Below, piece after piece: positions 27,060 to 37,152 of a stretch of DNA of 64,000 bases. This stretch comes from Roseivirga sp. (GTDB lineage Bacteria; Bacteroidota; Bacteroidia; Cytophagales; Cyclobacteriaceae), in the NCBI GenBank assembly GCA_029262895.1, contig JAJCYM010000076.1:1-64000 (forward strand), written 5' to 3'. A program made the position numbers and the translations under genes. Within the stretch, counting starts at the first letter, position 1; every line of letters begins with the position of its first letter. The notes under the pieces are model-generated. The model searched no databases. It saw only the letters and a program-made list of their open reading frames with translations, and was not told the origin of the DNA.

Positions 27060-29465
27060 ATGCTCAAAAACAACTTCAAGGTCGCCTTGCGATCAATCCT
27101 CAAAAATCGTGTTTTCTCCTTTATCAATGTCACAGGTCTTGCTATTGGCATAGCTGCCAGTTTGCTGATTCTCCAATATGTCAATTATGAATTGAGTTAT
27201 GAGAATTTTAATGAAAACGCTGAGCGAACTTTCAGGCTCAAGACGAATCGATACAATCAAGGAGACCTTAGTACTGAGTGGGCCTCAGGAGTGGTGTCCA
27301 TCGGTCATGTCTTGAAAGAAAATTTACCAGAAGTAGAATCCTATACGAGACTGACCCAGAGAAATACGATTATCTCTAATGGTGATCGCGAGTTTAGGGA
27401 GACAAGGGTATTTTTTGCCAATAGTGATGTATTCAAGGTTTTTGGTACCAAAGTGCTTTTCGGAGATCCTACCACCGCCTTGGATGAATTATACAGCATG
27501 GCGCTATCAGAAAGCACGGCCAAGAAGTACTTTGGAGAAACGGATGTTGTGGGGAAGACTTTAATGAATAATCGTAGGACAAGCTATAAAATCACGGCAG
27601 TTTTTGAAGATATTCCTGATAATGCTCATTTGAAATATGACATTCTCGGATCATGGGCTACAACGGCCCAGGGAAGAGAAGACAATATGAATTCCGTTTG
27701 GTACTGGGATGGTTATTTTAATTATGTTTTGCTCAAAGAAGGTGTTGATGCAGCAGCATTTGCTGCGAAGGTCGATGATGTAGTTGAAAACCTATGGGGT
27801 GAGGAAATGAGAGAGGCAGATACATGGATGAGTTTTGAACTTCAGCCCTTGAAGGACATTCATCTCTATTCAAACTTTATTGGAGAGGCTGAGGTAAACG
27901 GGGATGGAGATTCTGTATATGCCCTTCTCGGAATTTCATTCTTCATTATCATCATTGCCTGGGTCAATTATATTAACCTGTCCACAGCCAAGTCAATGGA
28001 AAGGTCTCGGGAAGTGGGTTTGAGAAAGGTGATGGGCTCTTTGAGAGGACAGCTCATTCGACAATTTTTGACAGAATCGCTGGTTATTAACCTTTTGGCT
28101 GTATTACTGGCTTTTGCCATCGTTGCTATCGTTTTGCCCTCCTTCGCTAGTCTGGCCGATCAACCTATGACCTTGGCGCTATTTACTCAGCAGGGTTTCT
28201 GGATTGGCCTTGGCCTGTTGTTCTTGATTGGTACGTTCTTATCAGGTCTTTACCCGGCTTTTGTCCTTTCCTCATTTAAGCCAATCGATAGCTTGAAGGG
28301 ATCAGGAGCACCAAATTCTGGAAGCGCATGGTTGCGAAAAGGGTTGGTCGTTTTTCAGTTTATGGCTTCAGTGGGCCTAATTATAGGCACTTACACTGTA
28401 TATAAGCAGATTTCGTTTATGAGAAATCAGGATTTGGGTGTTGACATTGATAGAACACTGGTAATCACTGGCCCAAGCGTGGCAGATTCTACTTATCAGG
28501 AAAGATTTTCGGCTTTTGCAGATGTGGTGAAGGGAAATGCCAATATAGAAAATGTGGTGGTTAGTACGGTGGTACCTGGGAGAGAAGTAGGTTGGAACGC
28601 AGGCGGAATCAAAAAAGAGGGAGCGCCTGATAGTGAAGGCAAGCAATACCGTGTGTTGGGCCTTGGCTATGAATACGTAGAAACTTTTGATTTAGAATTG
28701 ATCGCTGGAAGAAGTTTTTCCAGAGAATTCGGAGATGAGGAATCTAAAATCTTATTCTCCAGATCGGCAATTAAACATTTGGGTTTTAACGATCCGGAAG
28801 AAGCACTGAATACCAGGATAGAATTTTGGGGTGATACTTATACCATTATTGGAGTTTTGGAAGATTACCACCAAATCTCATTAAAGCAGGATTTTGACCA
28901 TCTCATTTTCAGGCTGACACCGGACACCCGCGGTTATTTTTCTATCAAATACACTTCAGACAATACGCAGCAGGTGATCAAACTTGCTGAAGAACAGTGG
29001 GCTCAGTTTTTCCCAGGCAATCCGTTTGAATATTTCTTTCTTGACGATAGCTACCAAGAGCAATATGCCGCTGATCAACGCTTTGGTAGTGTATTCACTA
29101 TATTTTCCGGGTTGGCCATTTTAGTGGCTTGCCTGGGCCTTTTTGGGCTGGCGGCCTTTATGGCTTCCAAGAGAACCAAGGAGATAGGTATTAGGAAAGT
29201 TCTTGGTGCTTCCGTATCAAACATTGTGAACCTCCTTTCCACTGACTTCCTAAAGTTGATTGCTATTTCGGTTGTACTCGCTATTCCCCTTGCCTATTAT
29301 GGCATGGACCAATGGCTGAATGGCTTTGCTTTCAGGATTGATTTGTATTGGTACATATTTGCAATACCAGCGCTGATTGTACTTGTTGTGGCGCTGACCA
29401 CGGTCAGCTTTCAAACCTCAAGAGCAGCTAAGGCCAATCCGGTAGATTCGCTGAGATCGGAATAA
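27060..29465 (+). CDS. ABC transporter permease (MacB/FtsX-like)
   Basis: MLKNNFKVALRSILKNRVFSFINVTGLAIGIAASLLI; C-terminal FtsX domain SKRTKEIGIRKVLGASVSNIVNLLS...AAKANPVDSLRSE. Confidence 0.93.
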   Translation: MLKNNFKVALRSILKNRVFSFINVTGLAIGIAASLLILQYVNYELSYENFNENAERTFRLKTNRYNQGDLSTEWASGVVSIGHVLKENLPEVESYTRLTQRNTIISNGDREFRETRVFFANSDVFKVFGTKVLFGDPTTALDELYSMALSESTAKKYFGETDVVGKTLMNNRRTSYKITAVFEDIPDNAHLKYDILGSWATTAQGREDNMNSVWYWDGYFNYVLLKEGVDAAAFAAKVDDVVENLWGEEMREADTWMSFELQPLKDIHLYSNFIGEAEVNGDGDSVYALLGISFFIIIIAWVNYINLSTAKSMERSREVGLRKVMGSLRGQLIRQFLTESLVINLLAVLLAFAIVAIVLPSFASLADQPMTLALFTQQGFWIGLGLLFLIGTFLSGLYPAFVLSSFKPIDSLKGSGAPNSGSAWLRKGLVVFQFMASVGLIIGTYTVYKQISFMRNQDLGVDIDRTLVITGPSVADSTYQERFSAFADVVKGNANIENVVVSTVVPGREVGWNAGGIKKEGAPDSEGKQYRVLGLGYEYVETFDLELIAGRSFSREFGDEESKILFSRSAIKHLGFNDPEEALNTRIEFWGDTYTIIGVLEDYHQISLKQDFDHLIFRLTPDTRGYFSIKYTSDNTQQVIKLAEEQWAQFFPGNPFEYFFLDDSYQEQYAADQRFGSVFTIFSGLAILVACLGLFGLAAFMASKRTKEIGIRKVLGASVSNIVNLLSTDFLKLIAISVVLAIPLAYYGMDQWLNGFAFRIDLYWYIFAIPALIVLVVALTTVSFQTSRAAKANPVDSLRSE

Positions 29466-29485
29466 GACGACTTACTAGTCATAGA

Positions 29486-29522
29486 AAGAGGCAGCAATTA
29501 TCTGATTGTTGCCTCTTTTTAT
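29486..29522 (+). terminator. Rho-independent terminator
   Basis: AGAGGCAGCAAT-tatctg-ATTGTTGCCTCTTTTT. Confidence 0.85.
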
Positions 29523-29566
29523 TTTCAGGAACTATTTGACGCACCTGAAAGTTTGAAGAACGAAGA

Positions 29567-29878
29567 TTGAAAGTGATGAAAGAAAGTTTTAGCCAGCTAA
29601 TTAACAAAGACACTCCTGTATTGGTCGATTTTTATGCCGATTGGTGTGGACCTTGCCAGTCTATGGCTCCAATTTTAAAAGAGGTAGCGGGTGAGCTGAA
29701 GGATAAAGTCAAAATCATTAAGATTGATGTGGACAAAAACCAGGCTGTCGCTCAGAAGTTTGGTGTAAGAGGGATTCCGAATTTCGTATTATTCAAGAAG
29801 GGCAAAGTCATTAATCAAAAAGCAGGTATGATGACTAAAAGAGATTTGACTCAGATGATTCTCCAAGCCCAAGGCTAA
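29567..29878 (+). CDS. Thioredoxin
   Basis: VDFYADWCGPCQSMAPILKEVA...GVRGIPNFVLFKKGK. Confidence 0.94.
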   Translation: MKVMKESFSQLINKDTPVLVDFYADWCGPCQSMAPILKEVAGELKDKVKIIKIDVDKNQAVAQKFGVRGIPNFVLFKKGKVINQKAGMMTKRDLTQMILQAQG

Positions 29879-29883
29879 TAACG

Positions 29884-30117
29884 TGAGTTCGGGATAAGAA
29901 GTCTCCCTTACTTTAAGAATCGTCATCCTGCGGTCATTTCGCAGTCCCCAGTTTAGGGACGGAGAAATCTTTTCACGTTTGATAAGTAAATCTGACTTTT
30001 ACTGCTGAAAAAGATCCCTCTTTGCTTCGCTGAAGCTTCGCGAAAGCAAGACGGGATGACTCGTAACTGTTACTATCCGATAACCAGTTAATTAATAAAT
30101 TAATTATCCCAAACTCA
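29884..30117. mobile_element. MITE-like element, copy 2
   Basis: Ends TGAGTTCGGGATAA / TTATCCCAAACTCA; flanked by 9-bp direct repeat GGCTAATAA at 29873-29881 and 30118-30126. Confidence 0.78.
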
Positions 30118-30126
30118 GGCTAATAA

Positions 30127-32064
30127 TTAATGGCTTGTCAGGTTGGAAGAAACGGGACTGGACTCAAGCAGTGTTCTTACCGCCCTTGCAATTCCTTTAG
30201 CATCAAAATCACATTCCTGGTGTAGCTGAAGTTGAGAGCCATGCTCTACAATTCTGTCAGGAATGCCAAGAATCTCGACTTGAGCCATGTAGCGATTCTG
30301 TGCCATAAATTCGAGTATGGCACTGCCAAACCCACCCATCACACAGCCATCTTCAACGGTAACCACCCGCTTGAAATTTCTAAAGATATCGTGTAGTAAC
30401 TCTTCATCCAGAGGCTTGACAAAGCGCATATCATAATGTGCTGGATTCACGCCTTCTTCGGCCAATTCTCCTTTAGCCTCAATGGCATAATTGCCAATGT
30501 GCCCAAAGGTTAGGATTGCCACGTCTTCTCCATCCGAAACTTTGCGACCGGTTCCGATCGCTACCTTTTTCATTTCAGTTCTCCATTCAGGCATCACACC
30601 TTGTCCACGCGGATATCTGATGGTAAATGCTTGCTCTTCTCGAGGTAGCTGCGCAGTGTACATCAGGTTTCGGAGTTCTGACTCATTCATGGGAGCCGCA
30701 ACAATGTTGTTTGGGATGCATCGCATATATGCGATATCATAAGCACCATGATGTGTTGGCCCATCGGCACCGGCAAATCCTGCTCTATCCAGACAGAAAT
30801 TTACAGGTAGATTTTGAATACAGACATCATGAACGACCTGATCAAAAGCACGTTGCATAAATGTGCTGTAGATATTGCAAAAAGGAATCAACCCTTGGGT
30901 TGCTAATCCTGCGGAGAATGTCACAGCATGCTGCTCTGCAATACCCACATCAAACGCCCGGTCTGGCATGGCATCCATCATGATATTCATGGAAGAGCCA
31001 GAGGGCATTGCCGGGGTTACCCCCATAATTTTTTCGTTCTTTTCAGCGAGCTCCACCAGAGTATGTCCAAAGACATCCTGGTATTTTGGGGCCTTAGGTG
31101 AATTATCTATTTTTTTGAAAACCTCACCCGTAACTTTGTCAAATTTGCCAGGAGCATGCCATTTGGTGGCATTACCTTCTTCGGCTGGTTTGTAACCTTT
31201 GCCTTTTACCGTAACACAGTGAAGAATTTTAGGGCCAGGAATGTTTTTCAAATCATTCATCACATGCGCCAGATGGTGCACGTCATGTCCGTCAACAGGG
31301 CCGAAATATCTCAGGTTAAGTGATTCAAACAGGTTGCTTTGCTTGAGTAGCAAAGACTTCATGCTGTGTTCGACCTTAGAAACAACCTCTTGTGCACTTT
31401 TTCCAAACTTGCTGAATTTTCCCAAGAGCTTCCACACCTCATCTTTCACCTTATTGTAGGTGTGAGAAGTGGTCACATCAGTTAAATACTCCTTTAATGC
31501 GCCAACATTAGGATCGATTGACATGCAGTTGTCATTCAAAATAATCAACAGATTGCTGTTGGAAACACCGGCATGGTTCATGCCTTCAAAGGCTAATCCG
31601 CCCGTCATTGCGCCATCTCCAATGACCGCAATGTGCTGTCGTGGGTCATTTTTGTACTGATTGGCTACTGCCATGCCTAAGGCTGCAGAAATAGAGGTGC
31701 TGGAATGCCCTACACCAAAAGTGTCAAAATCACTTTCTTTCCTTTTCGGAAAGCCAGACAGGCCTTTATAAATACGATTAGTATGAAAATCGTCCCTTCT
31801 ACCTGTTAAAATCTTATGTCCGTAAGCCTGATGTCCAACGTCCCATACCAGTTGGTCTTTGGGAGTATTGAAGATATAGTGAATGGCTACGGTTAGCTCG
31901 ACAACGCCAAGTGAAGCACCAAAATGGCCACCATATACAGAGACTGTATCTATGATATACTGCCTTAGTTCCTCACAAACTGTAACCAGTTGTGCCTGAT
32001 CAAGTTTTTTGAGATCATCCGGGGAGTTAATATTCTTAAGGAGCTTTCCGGGTTCTATGAACAT
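30127..32064 (-). CDS. dxs: 1-deoxy-D-xylulose-5-phosphate synthase
   Basis: Track start 32097, but internal Met (MFIEPGKLLKNINSPDDLKKL) is the family-typical start. GHQAYGHKILTGRRD, GDGAMTGGLAFEG, DRAGFAGADGPTHHGAYD. Confidence 0.95.
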   Translation of the reverse strand: MFIEPGKLLKNINSPDDLKKLDQAQLVTVCEELRQYIIDTVSVYGGHFGASLGVVELTVAIHYIFNTPKDQLVWDVGHQAYGHKILTGRRDDFHTNRIYKGLSGFPKRKESDFDTFGVGHSSTSISAALGMAVANQYKNDPRQHIAVIGDGAMTGGLAFEGMNHAGVSNSNLLIILNDNCMSIDPNVGALKEYLTDVTTSHTYNKVKDEVWKLLGKFSKFGKSAQEVVSKVEHSMKSLLLKQSNLFESLNLRYFGPVDGHDVHHLAHVMNDLKNIPGPKILHCVTVKGKGYKPAEEGNATKWHAPGKFDKVTGEVFKKIDNSPKAPKYQDVFGHTLVELAEKNEKIMGVTPAMPSGSSMNIMMDAMPDRAFDVGIAEQHAVTFSAGLATQGLIPFCNIYSTFMQRAFDQVVHDVCIQNLPVNFCLDRAGFAGADGPTHHGAYDIAYMRCIPNNIVAAPMNESELRNLMYTAQLPREEQAFTIRYPRGQGVMPEWRTEMKKVAIGTGRKVSDGEDVAILTFGHIGNYAIEAKGELAEEGVNPAHYDMRFVKPLDEELLHDIFRNFKRVVTVEDGCVMGGFGSAILEFMAQNRYMAQVEILGIPDRIVEHGSQLQLHQECDFDAKGIARAVRTLLESSPVSSNLTSH

Positions 32065-32215
32065 ACTTGTCGAAGAGTTCGGTTTGACAACTATCATACA
32101 CTTTGATAGTTTTCATACCCTTCAATTTAATCACAAAAGTAAAAATAATTTTTTCATCGGAAGACCTATTACTCGATTAGTAATATATTTGATCACATCG
32201 ATATCAAAAGCAACC

Positions 32216-32965
32216 TTGAGCTTCGAAATAAAATTGCCATTATTTGAAGGTCCATTTGACCTTCTTCTTTTCTTCATTCAGAGAGATGAGCTGGATGTTC
32301 ATGACATTCCAATTTCGAAAATCACCAATGATTTTTTAGACTATTTACATCATTTGGAGACCATGGATGTTGAGGTCGCCAGTGAGTTTATTCTGGTTGC
32401 TGCTACTTTGATGCGAATCAAGGCCAAAATGCTTCTTCCAAGGCCTATATTGGATGAGGAAGGTAATGAAATTGATCCGCGTGATGAGTTGGTTAAGCAT
32501 CTGCTTGAATACAAGAAATACAAGTCGGTTATTGAGAATCTTGGTCAAATGGAAAATGACCGTCAGCAACTCGAAAGCCGCGGTAATGTGGTGCGAGAGC
32601 TAAAAAAGCTGGCTGAAACCAATAATGTAGAGTCTGAATTGCAGGATATTGACCTGTACAAACTGCTCAAGGTTTATCGAAAGGTGCTGGTACGCTATGA
32701 GTTAGAATTGAACAAGCCCGTACATGAGGTGGTGCAATACCCCTATACTATATCCAACCAAAAAGGCTTTGTGCTCGGCAAACTAGGTAAACACCCCAAG
32801 CTTTCCTTTAGTCAGCTTATTGAATTTGAACCGACTAAGGTGGCTGTGATATTCAACTTTCTGGCCATACTTGAGTTACTCCAATTGAGGGAAATAACTT
32901 TGCATCTTGGTATTGGGTTCAACAACTTCTGGATTGAGAAGATAGACGGAGAATTGGTCAGTTAG
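32216..32965 (+). CDS. scpA: Segregation and condensation protein A, probable TTG start
   Basis: FEIKLPLFEGPFDLLLFFIQRDELDVHDIPISKITNDFL. ATG start in track (32009) lies antisense inside dxs; in-frame TTG 32216 gives (M)SFEIKLPLFEGPFDLL. Confidence 0.9.
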   Translation: MSFEIKLPLFEGPFDLLLFFIQRDELDVHDIPISKITNDFLDYLHHLETMDVEVASEFILVAATLMRIKAKMLLPRPILDEEGNEIDPRDELVKHLLEYKKYKSVIENLGQMENDRQQLESRGNVVRELKKLAETNNVESELQDIDLYKLLKVYRKVLVRYELELNKPVHEVVQYPYTISNQKGFVLGKLGKHPKLSFSQLIEFEPTKVAVIFNFLAILELLQLREITLHLGIGFNNFWIEKIDGELVS

Positions 32966-32966
32966 A

Positions 32967-34022
32967 ATGGACTTAAGCAAGAAGGAAGTTTTTAAGACTT
33001 TAAACCCCAATAAAGTATGGATACCCATCGGCATTGGTCTGGCTATCGTGGTCTATATATTTTATTCTGATCCAGACATCACTGCTGATTCCCTTAAAAA
33101 GATTTTTGAAGCAGCCTGGTTGCCTGTGGCGGTAACCGTGGTTTTTATCCTTTTCAGGGGAGTGGGCTATGTTTACCGGATTCGGACTTTATCGCTTGAA
33201 GAACTAACCTGGACCGGAAGTATTTATGTTATTATTCTATGGGAGTTCGCTTCTTCCGTGACCCCATCTGTAGTGGGAGGAACAGGTGTGGCCATATTTA
33301 TTCTAATGAAACATGGTCTACCTTTTGGCAAGGCATTAGCCTATGTCTTCTTAACTGCAATTTTTGATAATCTATTCTTCCTTGTTGCTGCACCCTTAGC
33401 TATCTTCTTCACTGATGGACAAGCCTTTCCTGAAGCTGCTGATATGGAGTTTAAGATGGGAAACAGTCTTGAGTATCTTTTTTATCTGAGCTATGGGCTT
33501 ATTGCTCTCTACACCGCCATCATGTCCTATGGTGTATTGATCAGACCAAGGGCAGTGAAATGGGTATTTATTAAAATCACAGGCTTACGATGGTTTAAGA
33601 AGTGGAGAATTGCTGCTGTCGAACAAGGAAATGAAATGATTCTGGCCTCTCGGCAGGTCAAGAAAATGGTGAGATCTTATTGGGTAAAAATTGCCGCTGT
33701 GACCGTGTTTATTTGGTTTGCCAGATACCTGATGCTTAATTCTCTGGTGGCTGCCTATGCGGATCTAAGCCTCTCGGATCACCTTCTAATTTTTGCAAGG
33801 CACATTATCATGTGGATAGTTATGTTGGTTTCTCCCACTCCCGGTAGTAGTGGAATGGCAGAAATTGCCTTCCAAGAGTTCTATCAAGGGTTTTTGGGAG
33901 AATATACCTTTGGGGTAAGCCTATTCTGGAGGTTACTGTCCTATTATCCTTATTTGATTCTGGGTGCTATTTTCCTTCCCAGATGGGTGAGAAGGGCGTT
34001 CTTCAAAAAGGAGAAGGAATAA
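32967..34022 (+). CDS. Lysylphosphatidylglycerol synthase transmembrane-like / YbhN family membrane protein
   Basis: Multiple TM segments; SSVTPSVVGGTGVAIFIL, SPTPGSSGMAEIAF motifs. Confidence 0.85.
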   Translation: MDLSKKEVFKTLNPNKVWIPIGIGLAIVVYIFYSDPDITADSLKKIFEAAWLPVAVTVVFILFRGVGYVYRIRTLSLEELTWTGSIYVIILWEFASSVTPSVVGGTGVAIFILMKHGLPFGKALAYVFLTAIFDNLFFLVAAPLAIFFTDGQAFPEAADMEFKMGNSLEYLFYLSYGLIALYTAIMSYGVLIRPRAVKWVFIKITGLRWFKKWRIAAVEQGNEMILASRQVKKMVRSYWVKIAAVTVFIWFARYLMLNSLVAAYADLSLSDHLLIFARHIIMWIVMLVSPTPGSSGMAEIAFQEFYQGFLGEYTFGVSLFWRLLSYYPYLILGAIFLPRWVRRAFFKKEKE

Positions 34023-34052
34023 AAATGGCCACCGTATGGCAGCCATTTTTAT
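34022..34052. terminator. Bidirectional terminator-like hairpin
   Basis: AAAAATGGC...GCCATTTTT between convergent genes. Confidence 0.65.
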
Positions 34053-34070
34053 TCCCATAAAATGGTTGAA

Positions 34071-34490
34071 TCAGTGTCTTTCCAATTCTGAAAAGTAGAA
34101 GTTTCCTTCTATTTCGGCATTTTCGTCTGAATCAGACCCATGCACCGCGTTTGCAGAAATGGATGTTGCGTAGATTTTTCTGATAGTACCTTCAGCCGCA
34201 TCAGCTGGGTTGGTTGCACCAATCAATTTTCTGAAATCTTCAACCGCGTTGTCTTTCTCCAGAATGGCTGCTACTATTGGTCCGGAAGACATATAGCTAC
34301 ACAATTCGCCATAAAAAGGTCTTTCTGAATGAACTTCATAGAATTTTCCGGCAATTTCCGGACTTAGTCTTGTATACTTCATTGCAACGATTTTGAAGCC
34401 TGCCTCCTCAATCATCTTCGTGATTCCACCGATGTTTCCAGCTTCAACTGCATCCGGCTTGATCATTGTAAAAGTTCTGTTTGTTGCCAT
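34071..34490 (-). CDS. ndk: Nucleoside diphosphate kinase
   Basis: [60 protein letters not shown]. Confidence 0.97.
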   Translation of the reverse strand: MATNRTFTMIKPDAVEAGNIGGITKMIEEAGFKIVAMKYTRLSPEIAGKFYEVHSERPFYGELCSYMSSGPIVAAILEKDNAVEDFRKLIGATNPADAAEGTIRKIYATSISANAVHGSDSDENAEIEGNFYFSELERH

Positions 34491-34674
34491 AGTTTTATTA
34501 TTCCCTTTTCAAATTCAGGCGCAAAAATAGACTTTAATTTTAAAAATGTGGCCTGGGAGAAATGAATTATTCAAACATTTTAAGAGCAATGAATGCCTGA
34601 TTTACTTTGCGTAGGACTTTTTTTCTTAACAAATTTGCCGGTTCGTCTGTGCCTTTTGATTAGGCTAATAGATA

Positions 34675-35700
34675 ATGCAAGATTTAAAACCACTCAAAGC
34701 ACTATTAAGTGCTCCCAAAAATATAGTCATTACCACTCACCATAAGCCTGATGCCGATGCCTTGGGCTCGTCATTAGGAATGGCTGGTTATCTCAAGAAA
34801 AAGGGACATCAGGTGACAGTAATCACACCTACCGATTATCCTGCCTTTTTACATTGGATGAAGGGAAATGATGAGGTAATTATCTTCAACAAAGGCCAAC
34901 AGGCCAGATGTAAAGAGATTATTGATAAATGTGATGTGATTCTGGCGCTCGACTTCAATATGCTCAGCCGAATTAATGAAATGGGCGAATTAGTAAGAGA
35001 TTCGAGTGCTTACAAGATCAACATTGACCATCACCTTTATCCGGAAGATTTTGCCGACTTTCAAATATCTAATACCACAGCAGCGGCCACTTGCGAGTTG
35101 TGCTATGAGTTAATTGTGGATTTGGGCGAAAGGCACCTGATTGATGGTGATATCGCTGATGCTTTATACGCGGGTATAATGACCGATACCGGAGGTTTCA
35201 TGCACCCTACCACCTCAAGAAACGTGCATGAAGTGGTAGCTAACCTAATTGAACTTGGGGGGGACAACACAAAAGTGGCGAAGAATGTTTACAACAATAA
35301 TTCTTTGGATAGACTCCAATTCCTCGGGTATGCGCTAAGTGAAAAGCTGACCGTCATTCCGGAATATTCAACAGCCTACTTTGCGATCAGCGCTGAAGAA
35401 CTTTCCAGGTACAAGTCCAAAACCGGGGATACGGAGGGATTAGTGAATTATGCCTTATCTTTGCAAGGGATTGTGCTTGCAGCGTTGTTTACTGATAGGA
35501 AAGAGGCGATAAAGATGTCTTTTCGGTCCATTGGGGAATTTCCAGCAAACGAAATTGCATCCAAATTTTTCAACGGAGGAGGACATAGAAATGCGGCAGG
35601 CGGAAGGACTGAATGGACCTTAGAGGAAACTGTGAATAAGTTCAAGGAAGTTTTGCCAGATTATAAGGAGTTGTTAGACAAAGAAAAAAATAGAAAGTAA
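34675..35700 (+). CDS. DHH family phosphoesterase (NrnA-like)
   Basis: TTHHKPDADALGSSLG, ALDFN, INIDHHLYP, GIMTDTGGF, FNGGGHRNAAGG. Confidence 0.93.
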   Translation: MQDLKPLKALLSAPKNIVITTHHKPDADALGSSLGMAGYLKKKGHQVTVITPTDYPAFLHWMKGNDEVIIFNKGQQARCKEIIDKCDVILALDFNMLSRINEMGELVRDSSAYKINIDHHLYPEDFADFQISNTTAAATCELCYELIVDLGERHLIDGDIADALYAGIMTDTGGFMHPTTSRNVHEVVANLIELGGDNTKVAKNVYNNNSLDRLQFLGYALSEKLTVIPEYSTAYFAISAEELSRYKSKTGDTEGLVNYALSLQGIVLAALFTDRKEAIKMSFRSIGEFPANEIASKFFNGGGHRNAAGGRTEWTLEETVNKFKEVLPDYKELLDKEKNRK

Positions 35701-36599
35701 TGAGAGTAATAAAGTCTGTTCTTGCCTTAATCACGATGCTGGCATTTGCATCCTGCTCTAGTGATGGCGATTACATCGCAGTTGATTCAGGTTCTGAATA
35801 TAAAGTTATCGAAGCAGGCAATGGGGAAATACCTGGGCCTGAAGATCTCATGTTAATTCATATGGAGAATGTGCTCGGTGATAGTGTTTTGCTTCGAAGC
35901 CCGGCAGGTGATGATTTTGTTTTAAGTGCTACGCAGGGGCCAGCTCAACTAACGGATGTATTTAAACTTTGTGCTGAGGGAGACAGTGTCCATATCAGAC
36001 TAAAGCTTAGTGATTATAGCCAAGCTACGCGTATGCCCATTACCAGTGACATGGATACCAGTGAAATGGTGATTATGAAAATGCGGGTGACCAAAGTGAT
36101 TGATAGGCAAAAATATAATGAGGGTAAGCAGCTAGAAGTAGCTCAACAAGCCGAAGAACAGCTGGAAACAGATAAATCTATCATAGAAAGATACCTGGCC
36201 GACAACAATTTGACGGCTGAGAAGACGGATGACGGTCTTTATTACGTTATTGAAAAGGCGGGAAAAGGAAGAAAACCTAATAATGGTGAAAATGTTCATG
36301 TGAGTTACACCGTGAGATTATTGGATGGCACCTTCATAGATTCGAGTAGCGAACAATTGAGCAAGGAAAATAATACCTATAACCCTAATCGACCTTACGG
36401 ACCTTACAAATTCACCTTGGGAACACGGGCTGTGATTGAAGGATGGGACTTAGGAATAGCCCTAATTGAGAAAGGGACAAAGGCAAAATTGTTGGTTCCT
36501 TCGGGCTTGGGCTATGGCCCAAATGCAAGAGGTGATGCCATTCCGGCTAATTCCGTACTGATATTTGATTTGGAACTTGTTGAAATAGAAGAACAATGA
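35700..36599 (+). CDS. FKBP-type peptidyl-prolyl isomerase lipoprotein
   Basis: Lipobox LAFASCSS; FKBP domain GENVHVSYTVRLLDGTFIDSS...GLGYGPNARGDAIPANSVLIFDLELVEI. Confidence 0.9.
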   Translation: MRVIKSVLALITMLAFASCSSDGDYIAVDSGSEYKVIEAGNGEIPGPEDLMLIHMENVLGDSVLLRSPAGDDFVLSATQGPAQLTDVFKLCAEGDSVHIRLKLSDYSQATRMPITSDMDTSEMVIMKMRVTKVIDRQKYNEGKQLEVAQQAEEQLETDKSIIERYLADNNLTAEKTDDGLYYVIEKAGKGRKPNNGENVHVSYTVRLLDGTFIDSSSEQLSKENNTYNPNRPYGPYKFTLGTRAVIEGWDLGIALIEKGTKAKLLVPSGLGYGPNARGDAIPANSVLIFDLELVEIEEQ

Positions 36600-37084
36600 A
36601 AAGTATAAAAACAATTTTAGGCTTAGGCCTACTTATCTTTTGCTTTGCAAGCTGCGATAAGGATGAATTCTTTAGTGATGCACAGCAACTCGAAATTGAT
36701 GATGCCGCGATACAGGCTTATCTCAAAGAAGAGAATCTGTTCGATATTGTTAAACTAGACACGGCTACCAACCTTTATTATACCATTGAAGAGCCAGGCA
36801 CCGGTCGCAAGCCTAATTTTGGTGAAACATTGATTACTCACTACACCGGATCTTTCCTGGATGGAGAAATTTTTGACACTACCGCTGAAAGGGGTCCTTT
36901 GGATTTTGTCTTAGGCAGGGGAGATGTAATACAAGCGTGGGATATCGGCTTTGCATTGATTGAAGAAGGCACCAGGGCCACTTTCTATATTCCTTCAGGC
37001 TTGGCCTATGGAAATGCCGGGAGTGCAGGTATACCTCCGGGGTCGATTTTGATTTTTGAAGTCAATTTGATTGACATTCGATAG
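36596..37084 (+). CDS. FKBP-type peptidyl-prolyl isomerase lipoprotein
   Basis: Lipobox LIFCFASCDK; FGETLITHYTGSFLDGEIFDTT...GLAYGNAGSAGIPPGSILIFEVNLIDI. Confidence 0.92.
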   Translation: MKSIKTILGLGLLIFCFASCDKDEFFSDAQQLEIDDAAIQAYLKEENLFDIVKLDTATNLYYTIEEPGTGRKPNFGETLITHYTGSFLDGEIFDTTAERGPLDFVLGRGDVIQAWDIGFALIEEGTRATFYIPSGLAYGNAGSAGIPPGSILIFEVNLIDIR

Positions 37085-37107
37085 AAAACATTTAATCAAT
37101 TAATAGA

Positions 37108-37133
37108 AGTGCTGTTAGGGCACTTTTTTTATG
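37108..37133 (+). terminator. Rho-independent terminator
   Basis: AGTGCtgttagGGCACTTTTTTT. Confidence 0.7.
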
Positions 37134-37152
37134 ACCTTACTTTTATAAGTCC

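Noticed and set aside
31241-31459. Plus-strand ORFs inside dxs (30491..31660 region)
   Set aside because: Antisense shadows of a strongly conserved housekeeping gene.
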